Shown: piece by piece, positions 37,223 through 46,843 of the stretch | Layout: every line of letters starts with the position of its first letter | Numbering within the stretch: the first letter of the stretch is position 1 | From: Mucilaginibacter sp. OK098 | Lineage (GTDB): Bacteria > Bacteroidota > Bacteroidia > Sphingobacteriales > Sphingobacteriaceae | Direction: 5' to 3' | Assembly: GCF_900142915.1 (NCBI RefSeq) | Contig: NZ_FRCM01000015.1 | Location: 1 to 64,000 of the forward strand | DNA: 64,000 bases | Program-made: the position numbers and the translations under genes | Notes under the pieces: model-generated | The model's database searches: none | Seen by the model: only the letters and a program-made list of their open reading frames with translations | Told to the model about the DNA's origin: nothing

Positions 37223-38950
37223 ATGGCAAAAAATGTGGCCGATCAGCTGGTTGAAATGCTGGTTAATGCAGGCATAAAAAGGATCTACGCTGTTACCGGC
37301 GATAGTTTAAATAATGTGAATGATGCCGTAAGGCGCGAAGGAAGCATTGAATGGATCCATGTGCGGCACGAAGAAGCAGGTGCTTATGCCGCAGGCGCCG
37401 AAGCGCAGTTAAATGGTTTGGCTTGTTGTGCGGGTAGCAGCGGCCCCGGGCATGTGCATTTAATAAATGGTTTGTATGATGCAAACCGGTCAGGTGCGCC
37501 GGTAATTGCCATAGCCTCAACCATAGCCAGCTTTGAGTTTGGCAGCGATTATTTCCAGGAGACCAATACCATTAAGCTGTTTGACGATTGCAGCTTATAC
37601 AACCAAATAGCAACCACGCCAAAACAGCTGCCACGAATGCTGCAGGCGGCTATTCAAACAGCTATCCACCAAAAAGGTGTTGCGGTTATAGGCCTGCCCG
37701 GTGATTTAACAGAGCAGAATGCCGCAGAAATAACCACAGCTACACAGGTTTTTAAAGCGGCAGCGGAGGTTACGCCTTCGGCGGATGACCTGCAGCAGTT
37801 TGTAGGGTTGATCGGTCAGCATAATAAAATAACCATATTTTGCGGAATAGGTGCTGCAGATGCACATGATGAGATTGTTGAACTTTCAGCAAAAATAAAT
37901 GCCACCGTCGCCTACTCTTTCCGTGCTAAAATGGATATTCAGTATGGTAACCCGAACGAGATAGGGATGACCGGCTTGTTAGGTTTACCTGCGGCTTATC
38001 ACAGTATGCACGAAAGTGACCTGCTGATATTACTGGGAACCGATTTCCCGTACACACCTTTTATGCCGACTGATTGCAAAATAGTTCAGGTAGATCTTAA
38101 ACCCGAACGCCTTGGCCGCCGGGCAAAGGTTGACGTTGGTTTACATGGATCGGTAAAAGATACGCTGAAAGCCTTATTACCTTTGATAGTGCAGAAGCAG
38201 GATGATAGCTTTTTAAAAGCGCAGCTGGCTATTTATGCAGAGGTTAAGCAAAAAATGCAAACCTATGTTGATGATCCCGGTAAGAAGGACCTCATTCATC
38301 CTGAATTTGTGGCAAGCACTATTAATGAACTGGCAACCGCAGATGCCATATTTACTGTGGATACCGGTATGTGCTGTGTATGGGGATCGCGGTATATTCA
38401 TGCTACAGGCAAACGTAAAATGCTGGGTTCGTTTAATCATGGTTCAATGGCTAATGCCATGCCGCAGGCCATTGGTGCCGCTTTGGCTTGCCCCGGCAGG
38501 CAGGTTATTGCCCTTTGTGGCGATGGCGGCCTGTCAATGATGCTTGGCGATCTGGCAACCATCACCCAATATAAATTACCAATAAAGATCATTGTATTTA
38601 ATAACCGCTCATTAGGGATGGTAAAGCTGGAGATGGAAGTTGCCGGCCTGCCCGACTGGCAAACCGATATGCATAACCCCGATTTTGCACTGGTGGCACA
38701 GGCCATGGGTATTAAAGGGTTTACAGTTACCGATCCGGATGGTGTAAAACAGGCATTACAGGAAGCTTTTATGTATAAAGGCCCGGCCCTGGTTAATATT
38801 ATGACCGATCCTAATGCCCTTGCCATGCCCCCGAAAATTGAGTTTGAACAAGTAAAAGGCATGGCCTTGTCCATGACTAAACTAATCCTCAACGGCCGCA
38901 TGGACGAAGTTCTAGATACCGTTAAAGCTAATTATAAGCATTTGTTTTAG
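37223..38950 (+). CDS. poxB: Thiamine-diphosphate-dependent pyruvate dehydrogenase (quinone)/pyruvate oxidase
   Basis: An ATG at 37196 is possible, but the ATG at 37223 (MAKNVADQLVEMLVNAGIKR) aligns with the PoxB N-terminus. The ThDP-binding Glu region is HVRHEEAGAYAAGAEAQL. The C-terminal ThDP/Mg motif runs from CGDGGLSMMLGDLATITQYK to FNN near residues 430-460. In the family the enzyme decarboxylates pyruvate to acetate and CO2, passing electrons to quinones or oxygen. Its length of about 575 residues is typical. Followed by a tandem-repeat region. Confidence 0.92.
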   Translation: MAKNVADQLVEMLVNAGIKRIYAVTGDSLNNVNDAVRREGSIEWIHVRHEEAGAYAAGAEAQLNGLACCAGSSGPGHVHLINGLYDANRSGAPVIAIASTIASFEFGSDYFQETNTIKLFDDCSLYNQIATTPKQLPRMLQAAIQTAIHQKGVAVIGLPGDLTEQNAAEITTATQVFKAAAEVTPSADDLQQFVGLIGQHNKITIFCGIGAADAHDEIVELSAKINATVAYSFRAKMDIQYGNPNEIGMTGLLGLPAAYHSMHESDLLILLGTDFPYTPFMPTDCKIVQVDLKPERLGRRAKVDVGLHGSVKDTLKALLPLIVQKQDDSFLKAQLAIYAEVKQKMQTYVDDPGKKDLIHPEFVASTINELATADAIFTVDTGMCCVWGSRYIHATGKRKMLGSFNHGSMANAMPQAIGAALACPGRQVIALCGDGGLSMMLGDLATITQYKLPIKIIVFNNRSLGMVKLEMEVAGLPDWQTDMHNPDFALVAQAMGIKGFTVTDPDGVKQALQEAFMYKGPALVNIMTDPNALAMPPKIEFEQVKGMALSMTKLILNGRMDEVLDTVKANYKHLF

Positions 38951-39144
38951 ATGTGCAGATGAGAAAAATGATGTGCAAATGTGCGGATATGCAGATGTGC
39001 GAATGAGAAAAATGATGTGCAAATATGCAGATATGCAAATGTGCGAATGAGAAAATGATGTGCAAATGTGCGGATATGCAGATGTGCGAATGAGAAAAAT
39101 GATGTGCGAATATGCAGATATGCGAATGATTGGATGTGTCCACG
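38951..39144. repeat. Tandem repeat, period ~44 bp, about four copies
   Basis: Units begin with GATGTGC at 38970, 39014, 39057 and 39101 (spacings 44, 43, 44), with a partial unit at 38951. Each is built from ATGTGCRGATATGCAGATG words. Inverted copies of the same words follow at 39170-39205, and related words occur at 36789-36830 and 51150-51190. No spacers of unique sequence are present, so it is not CRISPR. Confidence 0.85.
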
Positions 39145-39206
39145 TTTTTTACCGTTCCCTTAATTTTTCATCCGCACATTTGCACATCAAAAATCCGCAC
39201 ATCCTC

Positions 39207-40205
39207 CTAATACTCCAGCCACTTATTCAGCTTCAAATTAATCTTGGTTCCTTCAGCATATTTGCCGAATTGGTCATTTAGTACGCGGATAGTTACGCCT
39301 TTGTTTTCCATTATCAGGTCTTCGTAACAGCCTTTGAATAGCACTTGCTTTACTTCCCAGTCGTTATGGGTCCATGTTTTAATGGTTTCTATCCATTCGG
39401 GATAGATAACTACATGGTCTGATTTTGTTTTCAATCCGCAGATCCGGGCCTCGGCACTGGTTAATACTGTGCAATTGGTAAGCAACTGCGCCGTATATAA
39501 GTATTTTGGGTTTTGATAAAGCGCTTTAGGGTGGCCCGACTCCAATATCTCACCATCCTTCAATACGATCAATTCATCGGCCATTGATAACACCTCGGCC
39601 GGGTCATGCGATACGATGATAACCGTTAACCCGGTTTCTTTAACAATACGCCTGATATCCTGCTGTAATCCCTCGCGAAAGGAAGTATCCACCTGGTTAA
39701 AAGGTTCATCAAGCAAAAGCACCTGCGGACTGGTTATCAGCGCCCTTGCTATGGCAACCCGCTGTTTTTCACCGCCGCTTAGCTCTACTATCTTTTTATC
39801 GGCAAGGTGGTTCATCTTTAACTGGGTAAGCATTTGTTCGGTTTTCTGCTGCCTGGCTTTCAGATCGGTACTGGGCAGCATAATTGCTACATTATCCCAC
39901 ACTTTGGCAAAAAGGTTTAGGTCATCGGTTTGCTGGGTAACCATTTTCATGGCATCATGTCCGGGGATCAGCTTTTCTTCAGGCCCCCAAATCCTGTCGC
40001 CCATAAAAAGCACCTCACCATTATCAGGTGAGAGCAAACCGTACAATAACTTTAATAAAGTGCTTTTCCCGCTCCCGCTTTCGCCAATTATAGCGGTTAT
40101 TTGTCCCGGATCTATTTTTAAACTGATCTTTTTAACTCCCGAACTTTGTGCCCCGGGATAAACCTTGCTTACTGAAATTGCCTGTAAAAAGGGGGTATCT
40201 GCCAT
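39207..40205 (-). CDS. ABC transporter ATP-binding protein
   Basis: 332 residues. Walker A is IIGESGSGKSTLLKLL, the signature LSGGEKQRVAIARAL, Walker B VLLLDEPFNQVD, and the switch His is in VIIVSHDPAEVLSMADELIV. The last ~100 residues form a TOBE-like extension typical of import ATPases. No permease or binding-protein gene is adjacent, so the substrate cannot be inferred. Cytoplasmic, membrane-associated. Confidence 0.9.
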   Translation of the reverse strand: MADTPFLQAISVSKVYPGAQSSGVKKISLKIDPGQITAIIGESGSGKSTLLKLLYGLLSPDNGEVLFMGDRIWGPEEKLIPGHDAMKMVTQQTDDLNLFAKVWDNVAIMLPSTDLKARQQKTEQMLTQLKMNHLADKKIVELSGGEKQRVAIARALITSPQVLLLDEPFNQVDTSFREGLQQDIRRIVKETGLTVIIVSHDPAEVLSMADELIVLKDGEILESGHPKALYQNPKYLYTAQLLTNCTVLTSAEARICGLKTKSDHVVIYPEWIETIKTWTHNDWEVKQVLFKGCYEDLIMENKGVTIRVLNDQFGKYAEGTKINLKLNKWLEY

Positions 40206-40348
40206 CGGGGTAAAGATACTTGTTTAGTTGGAAATGGTTGTAGTTGTTGCAAGAGTTGAAAAAGTTGTTTAAGCTATTTTGAGCGCCTGTTTTAAATTAC
40301 CCGGCGAAGTTAGATTTTGCTTATATTCAACCAGCCAATTCCTATTGC

Positions 40349-42319
40349 ATGAGTACACGTGGATGCATTTTTTATTTGTGCTTTTTACTGCTTTGCTTTA
40401 CAGCAATTTCCCAACCTGTAAAAAAAAATATTGCCTTGCTTGAAAAGAAAATAGCATTATGCAAAGACGACACCAATAAAGTTTTGCTTTATATGAGTCT
40501 TGCAGATACGCTTAACAGGGAAAACTTTCCGGATACTGCGTTTATTATAGACCAAAAAGCATGGTTACTGGCTGGTAAACTAAAATACTCCCATGGCCTT
40601 GTTCTTTCACTCATTAAGCTTGGTTCTTTTTATGAGGTAACAAAAAAAGATTATGCAGAAGCCATCAGCTATTACAAAAAGGCTATTAAAATTTCAGAAA
40701 CACAACGATTATATACTGATATACATTTATCCTACGGATGCCTTTTAAATATGTATTATTATTTTGGCGACTATCCCGGTGCCATGGCTATTGCGCAAAA
40801 GGGCCTCGTTTTTGCTGAACGGCAAAATGATAAAGAAAAGCTCGCCCATTATAATAATCAGTTTGGTTTTATTTACCTGAAACAAGAAAAACCAGCCGAA
40901 TCCATAAAATATTACGGTCAATATTTAAAGCTGGCTATGCAAATAGGTAGTCCCGCGATCCTGGCTGATTCCTATAACTGTATGGCCGATGCTTATTTAC
41001 TTGAAAATGATTACAAAGCCGCCCTTCATTACCATTTTACCGCTTTAGGTCTCTATAAAAAAATTAATAGTGGCCAAACGCCCAACAAAAATAACCGCGT
41101 ACATAAAAGTGACAGGGTTATTTATACTTTATTTAAAATAAGTAATGCCTATAAGTTACAGGGCCATTATCAGCTCTCGTTACAATATGCCTTAAAGGGG
41201 TTTAGTTATATTAATGAAAATGGCGCCAGTACAGGTAATCCATATGATCTTGCCAGCTATTATATTACTACCGGCGAAGTATATATGGCATTAAAAGATT
41301 ATACACATGCCATGCAGTTTTTAAACAATGGGCTATCGCTTTCAAAAGCCATCAGGCACCGGGAGGATATCCTTGAGGCTTATAGTGGACTTTCAAAAAT
41401 ATTTGTGCTGCAAAAAAGATATGATAATGCCTACCATTACCAGGAATTGTATGTGGCCCTTAAGGATTCAATGATCAGCGAAAAGGTAAGCCGCGCTATT
41501 GAGCAGGTGAGGAGTAGTTTTGAAAGCGATAGAAAAGATAGGGAGATAGCATTGTTGAACCAGCGACAAAAGTTAAAAGAAACGGAATCTGAAAACAAAA
41601 GCCTTTTCCTCAATATTGTTGTAGGCTTTTTTACATTGCTTGCGGTTATTTCATACCTCATTTTATATATCGACAACACCCACAAAAAACAAAAACAGGC
41701 CCAGGAAAAGCAATTAGCCGTACAAAATGAACGGCAACGCATTAGCGGCGATATGCACGATGACATAGGTACAGGCCTCTCAACCATGCTTATTTATGTA
41801 AACCTGCTTAAATCAAAACTCAGCGGCAAACTTGAATACCCGGATATTGAAAGAGTTGCCTCGCTTGGTGACGAGCTTGTGGCGCAAATGAAAGAAATAG
41901 TATGGTCATTAAACCCTGATAATGATAGCCTTGAAAGTTTGCTGATATTTATAAGACAATATTTTGCACAATTATTTGAGCCAATGCCTTATCGCACCAG
42001 CATTGTTTTTCCTTCAGTAATACCAGCGGTTGCGCTTAAAGGAGTGATTAGGCGTAATGTTTATTTGAGTATAAAAGAAACGCTTAACAATGTTATAAAG
42101 CATGCAAATGCCGATTGGGTTGAACTGAAAGTACAATTGGACCCCGATAAACTTATAATCAGCATTAAAGATAACGGGACCGGTTTTCCTTGTAATTCTG
42201 ATGGTAAGCTTTTTGGTAACGGGCTTAAAAACATACAGCGCCGGATGGATAAAATTGATGGTAAATTTCAATTTTTGAATGATGGGGGCACTTTAATTAG
42301 TATTGAGCTTAACTTATAG
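40349..42319 (+). CDS. TPR sensor histidine kinase (HisKA_3/NarL-type partner)
   Basis: 656 residues. A signal peptide (CFLLLCFTAISQ) precedes a periplasmic domain of about eight TPR-like helical hairpins (for example YAEAISYYKKAIKISE, DYTHAMQFLNNGLSLSKAI). One membrane helix lies near residues 419-441. The HisKA_3 box is RISGDMHDDIGTGL with His near 469, and the HATPase motifs are SIKETLNNVIKHANADWVEL and DNGTGFP. The kinase pairs with the LuxR-type regulator encoded 70 bases downstream. The signal sensed is unknown. Confidence 0.93.
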   Translation: MSTRGCIFYLCFLLLCFTAISQPVKKNIALLEKKIALCKDDTNKVLLYMSLADTLNRENFPDTAFIIDQKAWLLAGKLKYSHGLVLSLIKLGSFYEVTKKDYAEAISYYKKAIKISETQRLYTDIHLSYGCLLNMYYYFGDYPGAMAIAQKGLVFAERQNDKEKLAHYNNQFGFIYLKQEKPAESIKYYGQYLKLAMQIGSPAILADSYNCMADAYLLENDYKAALHYHFTALGLYKKINSGQTPNKNNRVHKSDRVIYTLFKISNAYKLQGHYQLSLQYALKGFSYINENGASTGNPYDLASYYITTGEVYMALKDYTHAMQFLNNGLSLSKAIRHREDILEAYSGLSKIFVLQKRYDNAYHYQELYVALKDSMISEKVSRAIEQVRSSFESDRKDREIALLNQRQKLKETESENKSLFLNIVVGFFTLLAVISYLILYIDNTHKKQKQAQEKQLAVQNERQRISGDMHDDIGTGLSTMLIYVNLLKSKLSGKLEYPDIERVASLGDELVAQMKEIVWSLNPDNDSLESLLIFIRQYFAQLFEPMPYRTSIVFPSVIPAVALKGVIRRNVYLSIKETLNNVIKHANADWVELKVQLDPDKLIISIKDNGTGFPCNSDGKLFGNGLKNIQRRMDKIDGKFQFLNDGGTLISIELNL

Positions 42320-42389
42320 GGTACACAAACAGGTAGTTGTATTATAACATAGCTATCCGTACTTTTCTGTTCACATAATTTTTGATGCA

Positions 42390-43010
42390 ATGATATCAGT
42401 GGGACTTATTGAAGACACCGAAAATTACAGTGCGGCTGTGGCATCTCTGCTCAGATTGTCTGACGAGGTACAGCTTGCCGGGATCTGGAAAGATGCCGAA
42501 AGCGCCATATTGAAAGTGCCCGAAATTTTACCTGATGTTATTTTAACTGATATTCAATTGCCTGGCATGAACGGCATTGAGTGCATTCGTAAATTAAAAA
42601 TAGAATGCCCCAGTATCCAGTTTATGATATTGACCGTGTTTGAAGAGGATGAGAAAATATTTGAAGCTTTAAACGCAGGGGCAACAGGTTATTTGCTTAA
42701 AAGCGCCCCGCCCGAAACAATTTTCAACTCGATTAAAGAGATCCATAACGGCGGTTCGCCCATGAGCCCCGGTATTGCACGTAAAATAATCAGTCATTTT
42801 CAACCATCTTTAATTAAGGATGGGCACCAAATTTTTACCACCCGCGAAAAACAGGTGCTTGACCTGATGGCTGAAGGAAAGTTGGTGAAGGAGATTGCCG
42901 GCAACCTGGATGTTACGGTACATGCTATTAAAAAGCATATTAAAAATATCTACCTTAAAATGCACGTGCAAAATAAGGTTGAAGCCGTAATGAAATGGAA
43001 ATTCAAGTAA
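42390..43010 (+). CDS. LuxR/NarL-family response regulator
   Basis: 206 residues: a receiver domain with acidic pocket (VGLIEDTENY), phospho-acceptor Asp54 in ILTDIQLPGMNG and Lys in YLLKSAPP. A C-terminal LuxR HTH follows (TTREKQVLDLMAEGKLVKEI, TVHAIKKHIKNIYLKMHV). Cognate regulator of the kinase just upstream. Likely targets include the two envelope genes downstream, but this is inference. Confidence 0.94.
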   Translation: MISVGLIEDTENYSAAVASLLRLSDEVQLAGIWKDAESAILKVPEILPDVILTDIQLPGMNGIECIRKLKIECPSIQFMILTVFEEDEKIFEALNAGATGYLLKSAPPETIFNSIKEIHNGGSPMSPGIARKIISHFQPSLIKDGHQIFTTREKQVLDLMAEGKLVKEIAGNLDVTVHAIKKHIKNIYLKMHVQNKVEAVMKWKFK

Positions 43011-43129
43011 TCATGTTCCTCCCGGCGCCAGTTTAGGGTGGTACCCCTTTGGGTACTTTATAGCGGTTTTTTTATGGCATACCTTTATATAGTAAGCTAT
43101 TGCAAAAAACCAACCCTAAATTAATGGTC

Positions 43130-43828
43130 ATGAAAAATCTTTATTTATTACCCGCTATTTTTTTAATGATAACCGGCTGCGGTTCATACACCAGTTTGAT
43201 CAAGTATCAAAAACTGCCTGACGATGTTTATGCCAACAATAATTTAAAAGAATATTTAAAAAATAATAACAGCCCTAAAATTGTGCTGCGCGTTCCAAAT
43301 ACAAATGATAAGGCCACCAGCAATACAATAATTAATCAAAACAATAATGTGCTTTATAATGCAATAGAAAAGGAACTTTTGAAGGAAGGCTTTAATGTTC
43401 GTGATCGCGGGTTGTTTAACGAGATCATGGATAAATCAAAATCGGCTGATTATTCGAAATTAGGAGAGGAAACCGATACTGACCTGATTTTGGAGGTGAT
43501 AAGCATCAATACTGATATTTTATATTCAACCAATAAAATAACACTGGTAAATAACGGTAATGCTGCAGAAAGCTCAAACATAACTCCCATAAACTATAAA
43601 AAACCAGGAGCGGCAGTTGAGTTCAGGCTGATAATGGTACGGAAGAATGAAGTTGCCGGCAACTATAAATATAATTATACCCCATGCCCTAATGGTTGCC
43701 CGTTAACCGACTGGACCTATAATAAACATACTAAAGCACTGGAGTTAAAAGAAACCGTAACCGTAAATGCTTTAGAAGAATTTATAACAAGGTGTACCGG
43801 GGATTTGGTAAAGTCTTTTAAATCCTGA
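43130..43828 (+). CDS. Outer-membrane lipoprotein, CsgG-like pattern
   Basis: The frame opens at 43100, but the ATG at 43130 gives a clean lipoprotein signal (MKNLYLLPAIFLMITGCGS). The mature domain has an NNVLYNAIEKELLKEGFNVR segment followed by DTDLILEVISI, similar to CsgG/GNA1162-type lipoprotein folds. It follows the two-component pair, in the same direction. Function unknown; an envelope assembly role is possible. Confidence 0.7.
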   Translation: MKNLYLLPAIFLMITGCGSYTSLIKYQKLPDDVYANNNLKEYLKNNNSPKIVLRVPNTNDKATSNTIINQNNNVLYNAIEKELLKEGFNVRDRGLFNEIMDKSKSADYSKLGEETDTDLILEVISINTDILYSTNKITLVNNGNAAESSNITPINYKKPGAAVEFRLIMVRKNEVAGNYKYNYTPCPNGCPLTDWTYNKHTKALELKETVTVNALEEFITRCTGDLVKSFKS

Positions 43829-43865
43829 TAGGATAATAAACAGCCAGTAGTAAAACCAACCAATC

Positions 43866-44957
43866 ATGAAAAAGCTTTACATCTTATCAGCCGTTGTTGT
43901 CCTTATTTTTATGACAGTAAAGGCAAACGCCCAAAATGGGAACGGAAACGGGAATGGCAATGGGAACGGTAGTGGTTTTGATCAATTAATTAAATCTAAC
44001 CCGGCTGATGCCACGCTGCTTTTTAAAAACTTTGCAGAACCTTTGTTCAAAGGTTTGGGAACAGGCGTAAACAGCGGATGGAACAATACTGCTAAAACTA
44101 AGAAATTTTTACATTTTGACTTACGGATCACCGCTAATATTGCCCAGGTACCCACCAGCGACCAAAGTTTTGATGTAACTAAGATAGGGTTATCTAACCA
44201 TTTACAGGTTGACCCATCATCATCAACCAATATTGCACCAACCTTTGGGGGTAGTAAAAATGCAGCAACGCCATTAATGGATATCAAAGATAACGGCGGA
44301 AACACAATAGGAACTTTTAATATGCCAAATGGGGTAATAAAGTATATCCCTGCGCCAAACATTCAGCTTACGATAGGAATATTAAGAAATACCGATTTAA
44401 CTATACGTACTACGCCTACCATTAATATTGGTAACAATTCAGGCTCTATTGGGATGATCGGCTTTGGCATTAAACATGATATTATACAGGATTTTGCCGG
44501 GAAAGCAGGGGCGAAATTAATCCCTTTTGACCTCGCAATAGCAGTAAATTACAACCGCATTAACTATAATGCCCCGCTTAATGTGCAGCCTGATAATAAC
44601 ACCCTACCTGCACCCGGAAGTGAATCGGATTTTTCAAATCAACGTGTTCATGGCCATTTTAGCGGAACGAGCGTACAGGCCATTGTCTCTAAAAAATTAC
44701 TTTTCTTTACACCGTTCCTGTCTGTTGCTTACCAAAACTCCAATACAAGTTTGGGCATACTTGGTAACTATCCGGTTACCACATCTGCAGGGGTCTATTC
44801 AACTGTTACTGATCCCGTACATATTAACGAAACCAGCATAAACGGCATCCGTGCCGATATTGGGTTTCAGCTAACCCTTGGATTTTTCCGGATCTATGCC
44901 TCATACAGCGCTGCACAATACCAATCTGTTAACGGAGGCATTGGTTTTGGCTTTTAA
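43866..44957 (+). CDS. Secreted DUF6588-like beta-barrel protein
   Basis: 363 residues with a signal peptide ending TVKANAQ, then an (NG)n repeat (NGNGNGNGNGNGSG). The rest alternates beta strands (FHFDLRITANIA-like, GIGFGF at the C-terminus), which suggests an outer-membrane barrel of DUF6588 type. It starts 38 bases after the lipoprotein gene, so the two are probably cotranscribed. Confidence 0.7.
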   Translation: MKKLYILSAVVVLIFMTVKANAQNGNGNGNGNGNGSGFDQLIKSNPADATLLFKNFAEPLFKGLGTGVNSGWNNTAKTKKFLHFDLRITANIAQVPTSDQSFDVTKIGLSNHLQVDPSSSTNIAPTFGGSKNAATPLMDIKDNGGNTIGTFNMPNGVIKYIPAPNIQLTIGILRNTDLTIRTTPTINIGNNSGSIGMIGFGIKHDIIQDFAGKAGAKLIPFDLAIAVNYNRINYNAPLNVQPDNNTLPAPGSESDFSNQRVHGHFSGTSVQAIVSKKLLFFTPFLSVAYQNSNTSLGILGNYPVTTSAGVYSTVTDPVHINETSINGIRADIGFQLTLGFFRIYASYSAAQYQSVNGGIGFGF

Positions 44958-45122
44958 ATCGGTTGGTGTTGCCCGGGCTTGTATAATATTATGGAAAATA
45001 GTTAGGGAGGAGTTGTTTAATAGGGTTGTAAAAAGTTAAAGCATCGCAAAGTTTGAAAGGGATAATGATTTTCCTGACAACTTTAACCTTTAACAATTAT
45101 AGCCCTAACAACTCTATCTAAT

Positions 45123-45938
45123 TTAAAACCCTAGTGTGAAACCAAATGAGAAGTTTTTAAGGCCCTTTTGTTCGGGGCTGTTCTCAAACATATCGTTAAA
45201 ATAATATTTGGCGAAGATGCCCATATCGCCGTAACCAAAGCGTACAAAGCCGCCATAACGGAAATGAGTAAAGTGGTAATCATCATCAATTTTTTGTTTG
45301 CCGTTTTCCTTGCTGATTTGTTTAACCCTGCCACCTAAAAGAAAGCCGCCATCAGGGCCGATCACAAAATGCGCTCTTTTACCTTCTGAGTTTTCGTTGG
45401 TACGGAAATCAAACGAAAGCGGGATGCGCAAATAGGTTGATGAAAAGCGGTTTTTACTGTAGTCGATATTATCCTGGCGGTAAGTTAATACCGGCTGATT
45501 GGGCAGGATGGTAATGTCATCACGCAGCCGGATCAGTGTCCAGTCGAACCCGCCTGAAAGGTAGATCTTAAAGTTAGGGTTAAACCTTACACCCATTTGC
45601 ACCAGGTCGAAGCCTACGTTACTGGTTTTCCATGACCGGTAGCGTAAAAATTGATTTTGGGGCGATAGGGTAAAGCTGCCATTATCAACCAGGGTAGCCA
45701 AACCGAGGTCGAACCGTGAAAAAGTAAGGCCGAAAGAAAACTTTGGATAGGCCTTGCTGTGATAGGTAGTATCTTTTGGCCAGCGGTGTTCGGCTTCGTC
45801 GCCATAGCCTACTGTAAGTTTAAAGCCCTTCTCTTTTGTTGAATCAGACTTGGTTTTGCTGCTGTCTGCGTGGGTATTCTGTGCAAAAGCACCATATAAT
45901 GTTATGCTTAATATTGCGGTAAAAATTAATAGTTTCAT
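45123..45938 (-). CDS. Outer-membrane beta-barrel protein (PorT-like)
   Basis: 271 residues: signal peptide (FTAILSITLYGAFAQ), a charged linker rich in Ser/Lys, then amphipathic strands ending in FSFGFTLGF with a C-terminal aromatic residue as expected for OMPs. It is the last member of the sigma/anti-sigma group at 45.1-47.4 kb and may be that sigma factor's target. Confidence 0.75.
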   Translation of the reverse strand: MKLLIFTAILSITLYGAFAQNTHADSSKTKSDSTKEKGFKLTVGYGDEAEHRWPKDTTYHSKAYPKFSFGLTFSRFDLGLATLVDNGSFTLSPQNQFLRYRSWKTSNVGFDLVQMGVRFNPNFKIYLSGGFDWTLIRLRDDITILPNQPVLTYRQDNIDYSKNRFSSTYLRIPLSFDFRTNENSEGKRAHFVIGPDGGFLLGGRVKQISKENGKQKIDDDYHFTHFRYGGFVRFGYGDMGIFAKYYFNDMFENSPEQKGLKNFSFGFTLGF

Positions 45939-45961
45939 ATTTTATGTGTTATTGAGAACCA

Positions 45962-46080
45962 TGATTCAAGAGATCAGGAATCAGGATTCAAAGATTATCG
46001 GATATTTTTATAAATTCTATTTTTTAGTTCCTGAACCCTGGTTTTTACCCTTGATTCCTGACTCTTACATTCTTGATTCT
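45962..46080. repeat. Inverted repeat of ATCAGGAATCAGGATTCAAG words
   Basis: The left arm around 45962-45992 is mirrored by the right arm at 46050-46080 (CTTGATTCCTGACTCTTAC). A sister element lies at 48769-48911. Confidence 0.6.
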
Positions 46081-46084
46081 CGCC

Positions 46085-46843
46085 TTATTTACTGCTCTCT
46101 CTTTTAGATTTCAGTGCTCTGAGGTTAATCGACATCACATTGGTTTCATCATCGTCCGAGTCGGTAAACTCAATTAATTTCTCTTTCCTTTTATCAACTG
46201 TAGCTATAACTGCATTTAGCAAACCTCCAATGCCGTGTGCTTTACGTTTGGGTTTTACTGAAGCCGCATCGTCCTGCTTGTTACTGGTCGGCTGGATGCT
46301 TGCAGTTAATGCAGACTTAGTTATAAATGCAGGTGCATCATCAATAACTGGTTTGGTAACCAATGGTGTATTATTATCAGGCAGAACAGGGTTAATTACG
46401 TCCTGCTTTTGTTGTGCTGCAGCTAATAAGGGCTGCTCCTGCTGCTGTGTTTCAGGGCTTTGAGATTCAACTACTATCGGGGCAGAATGATTGTCACCTG
46501 TATTATCAACCGGGTTACTATGTTTAACACCAGCTGTGCTGTTTACAACTGCAGGTTGTTGTACAGCCGCGATAACAATTGCTGGTTGTGTTGTTTTAAC
46601 AATCCCGGTTTTAACAGGAGATTTAGTAGTGACGGCGGTTTTTTGCGGGATCAACAGGATCCCTGCTGCCGCTAAAACAATAATGTTAGCAGCAATGCTT
46701 AAATATGGCACAAACATTTTGTAACGGCGTTTGCCATCAAGGCCTTCAACAATGCCATCCCAAACCTGGCTTGTAGGCTCTGCTTCAAAATTATCCAGCT
46801 TTGCGCTAAATAACCGATCAAATTCTTTATCCTGCATATCCAT
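46085..46843 (-). CDS. Anti-sigma-like single-TM protein
   Basis: 252 residues: a cytoplasmic N-terminal segment (DKEFDRLFSAKLDNFEAEPT), one membrane helix (IAANIIVLAAAGILLI) and a periplasmic Pro/Gln/Val-rich low-complexity domain. Its start overlaps the end of the ECF sigma gene by 17 bases, the usual arrangement for translationally coupled sigma/anti-sigma pairs. No HxxxCxxC zinc motif is seen. Probably sequesters the sigma factor; inferred from context. Confidence 0.75.
   Translation of the reverse strand: MDMQDKEFDRLFSAKLDNFEAEPTSQVWDGIVEGLDGKRRYKMFVPYLSIAANIIVLAAAGILLIPQKTAVTTKSPVKTGIVKTTQPAIVIAAVQQPAVVNSTAGVKHSNPVDNTGDNHSAPIVVESQSPETQQQEQPLLAAAQQKQDVINPVLPDNNTPLVTKPVIDDAPAFITKSALTASIQPTSNKQDDAASVKPKRKAHGIGGLLNAVIATVDKRKEKLIEFTDSDDDETNVMSINLRALKSKRESSK

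Noticed and set aside
38928..39143. 71-codon minus-strand ORF rich in His/Ile/Cys
   Set aside because: It is simply the translation of the 44-bp tandem repeat.
38951..39144. Possible CRISPR array
   Set aside because: The 44-bp units abut directly with no unique spacers, and no cas genes are nearby.
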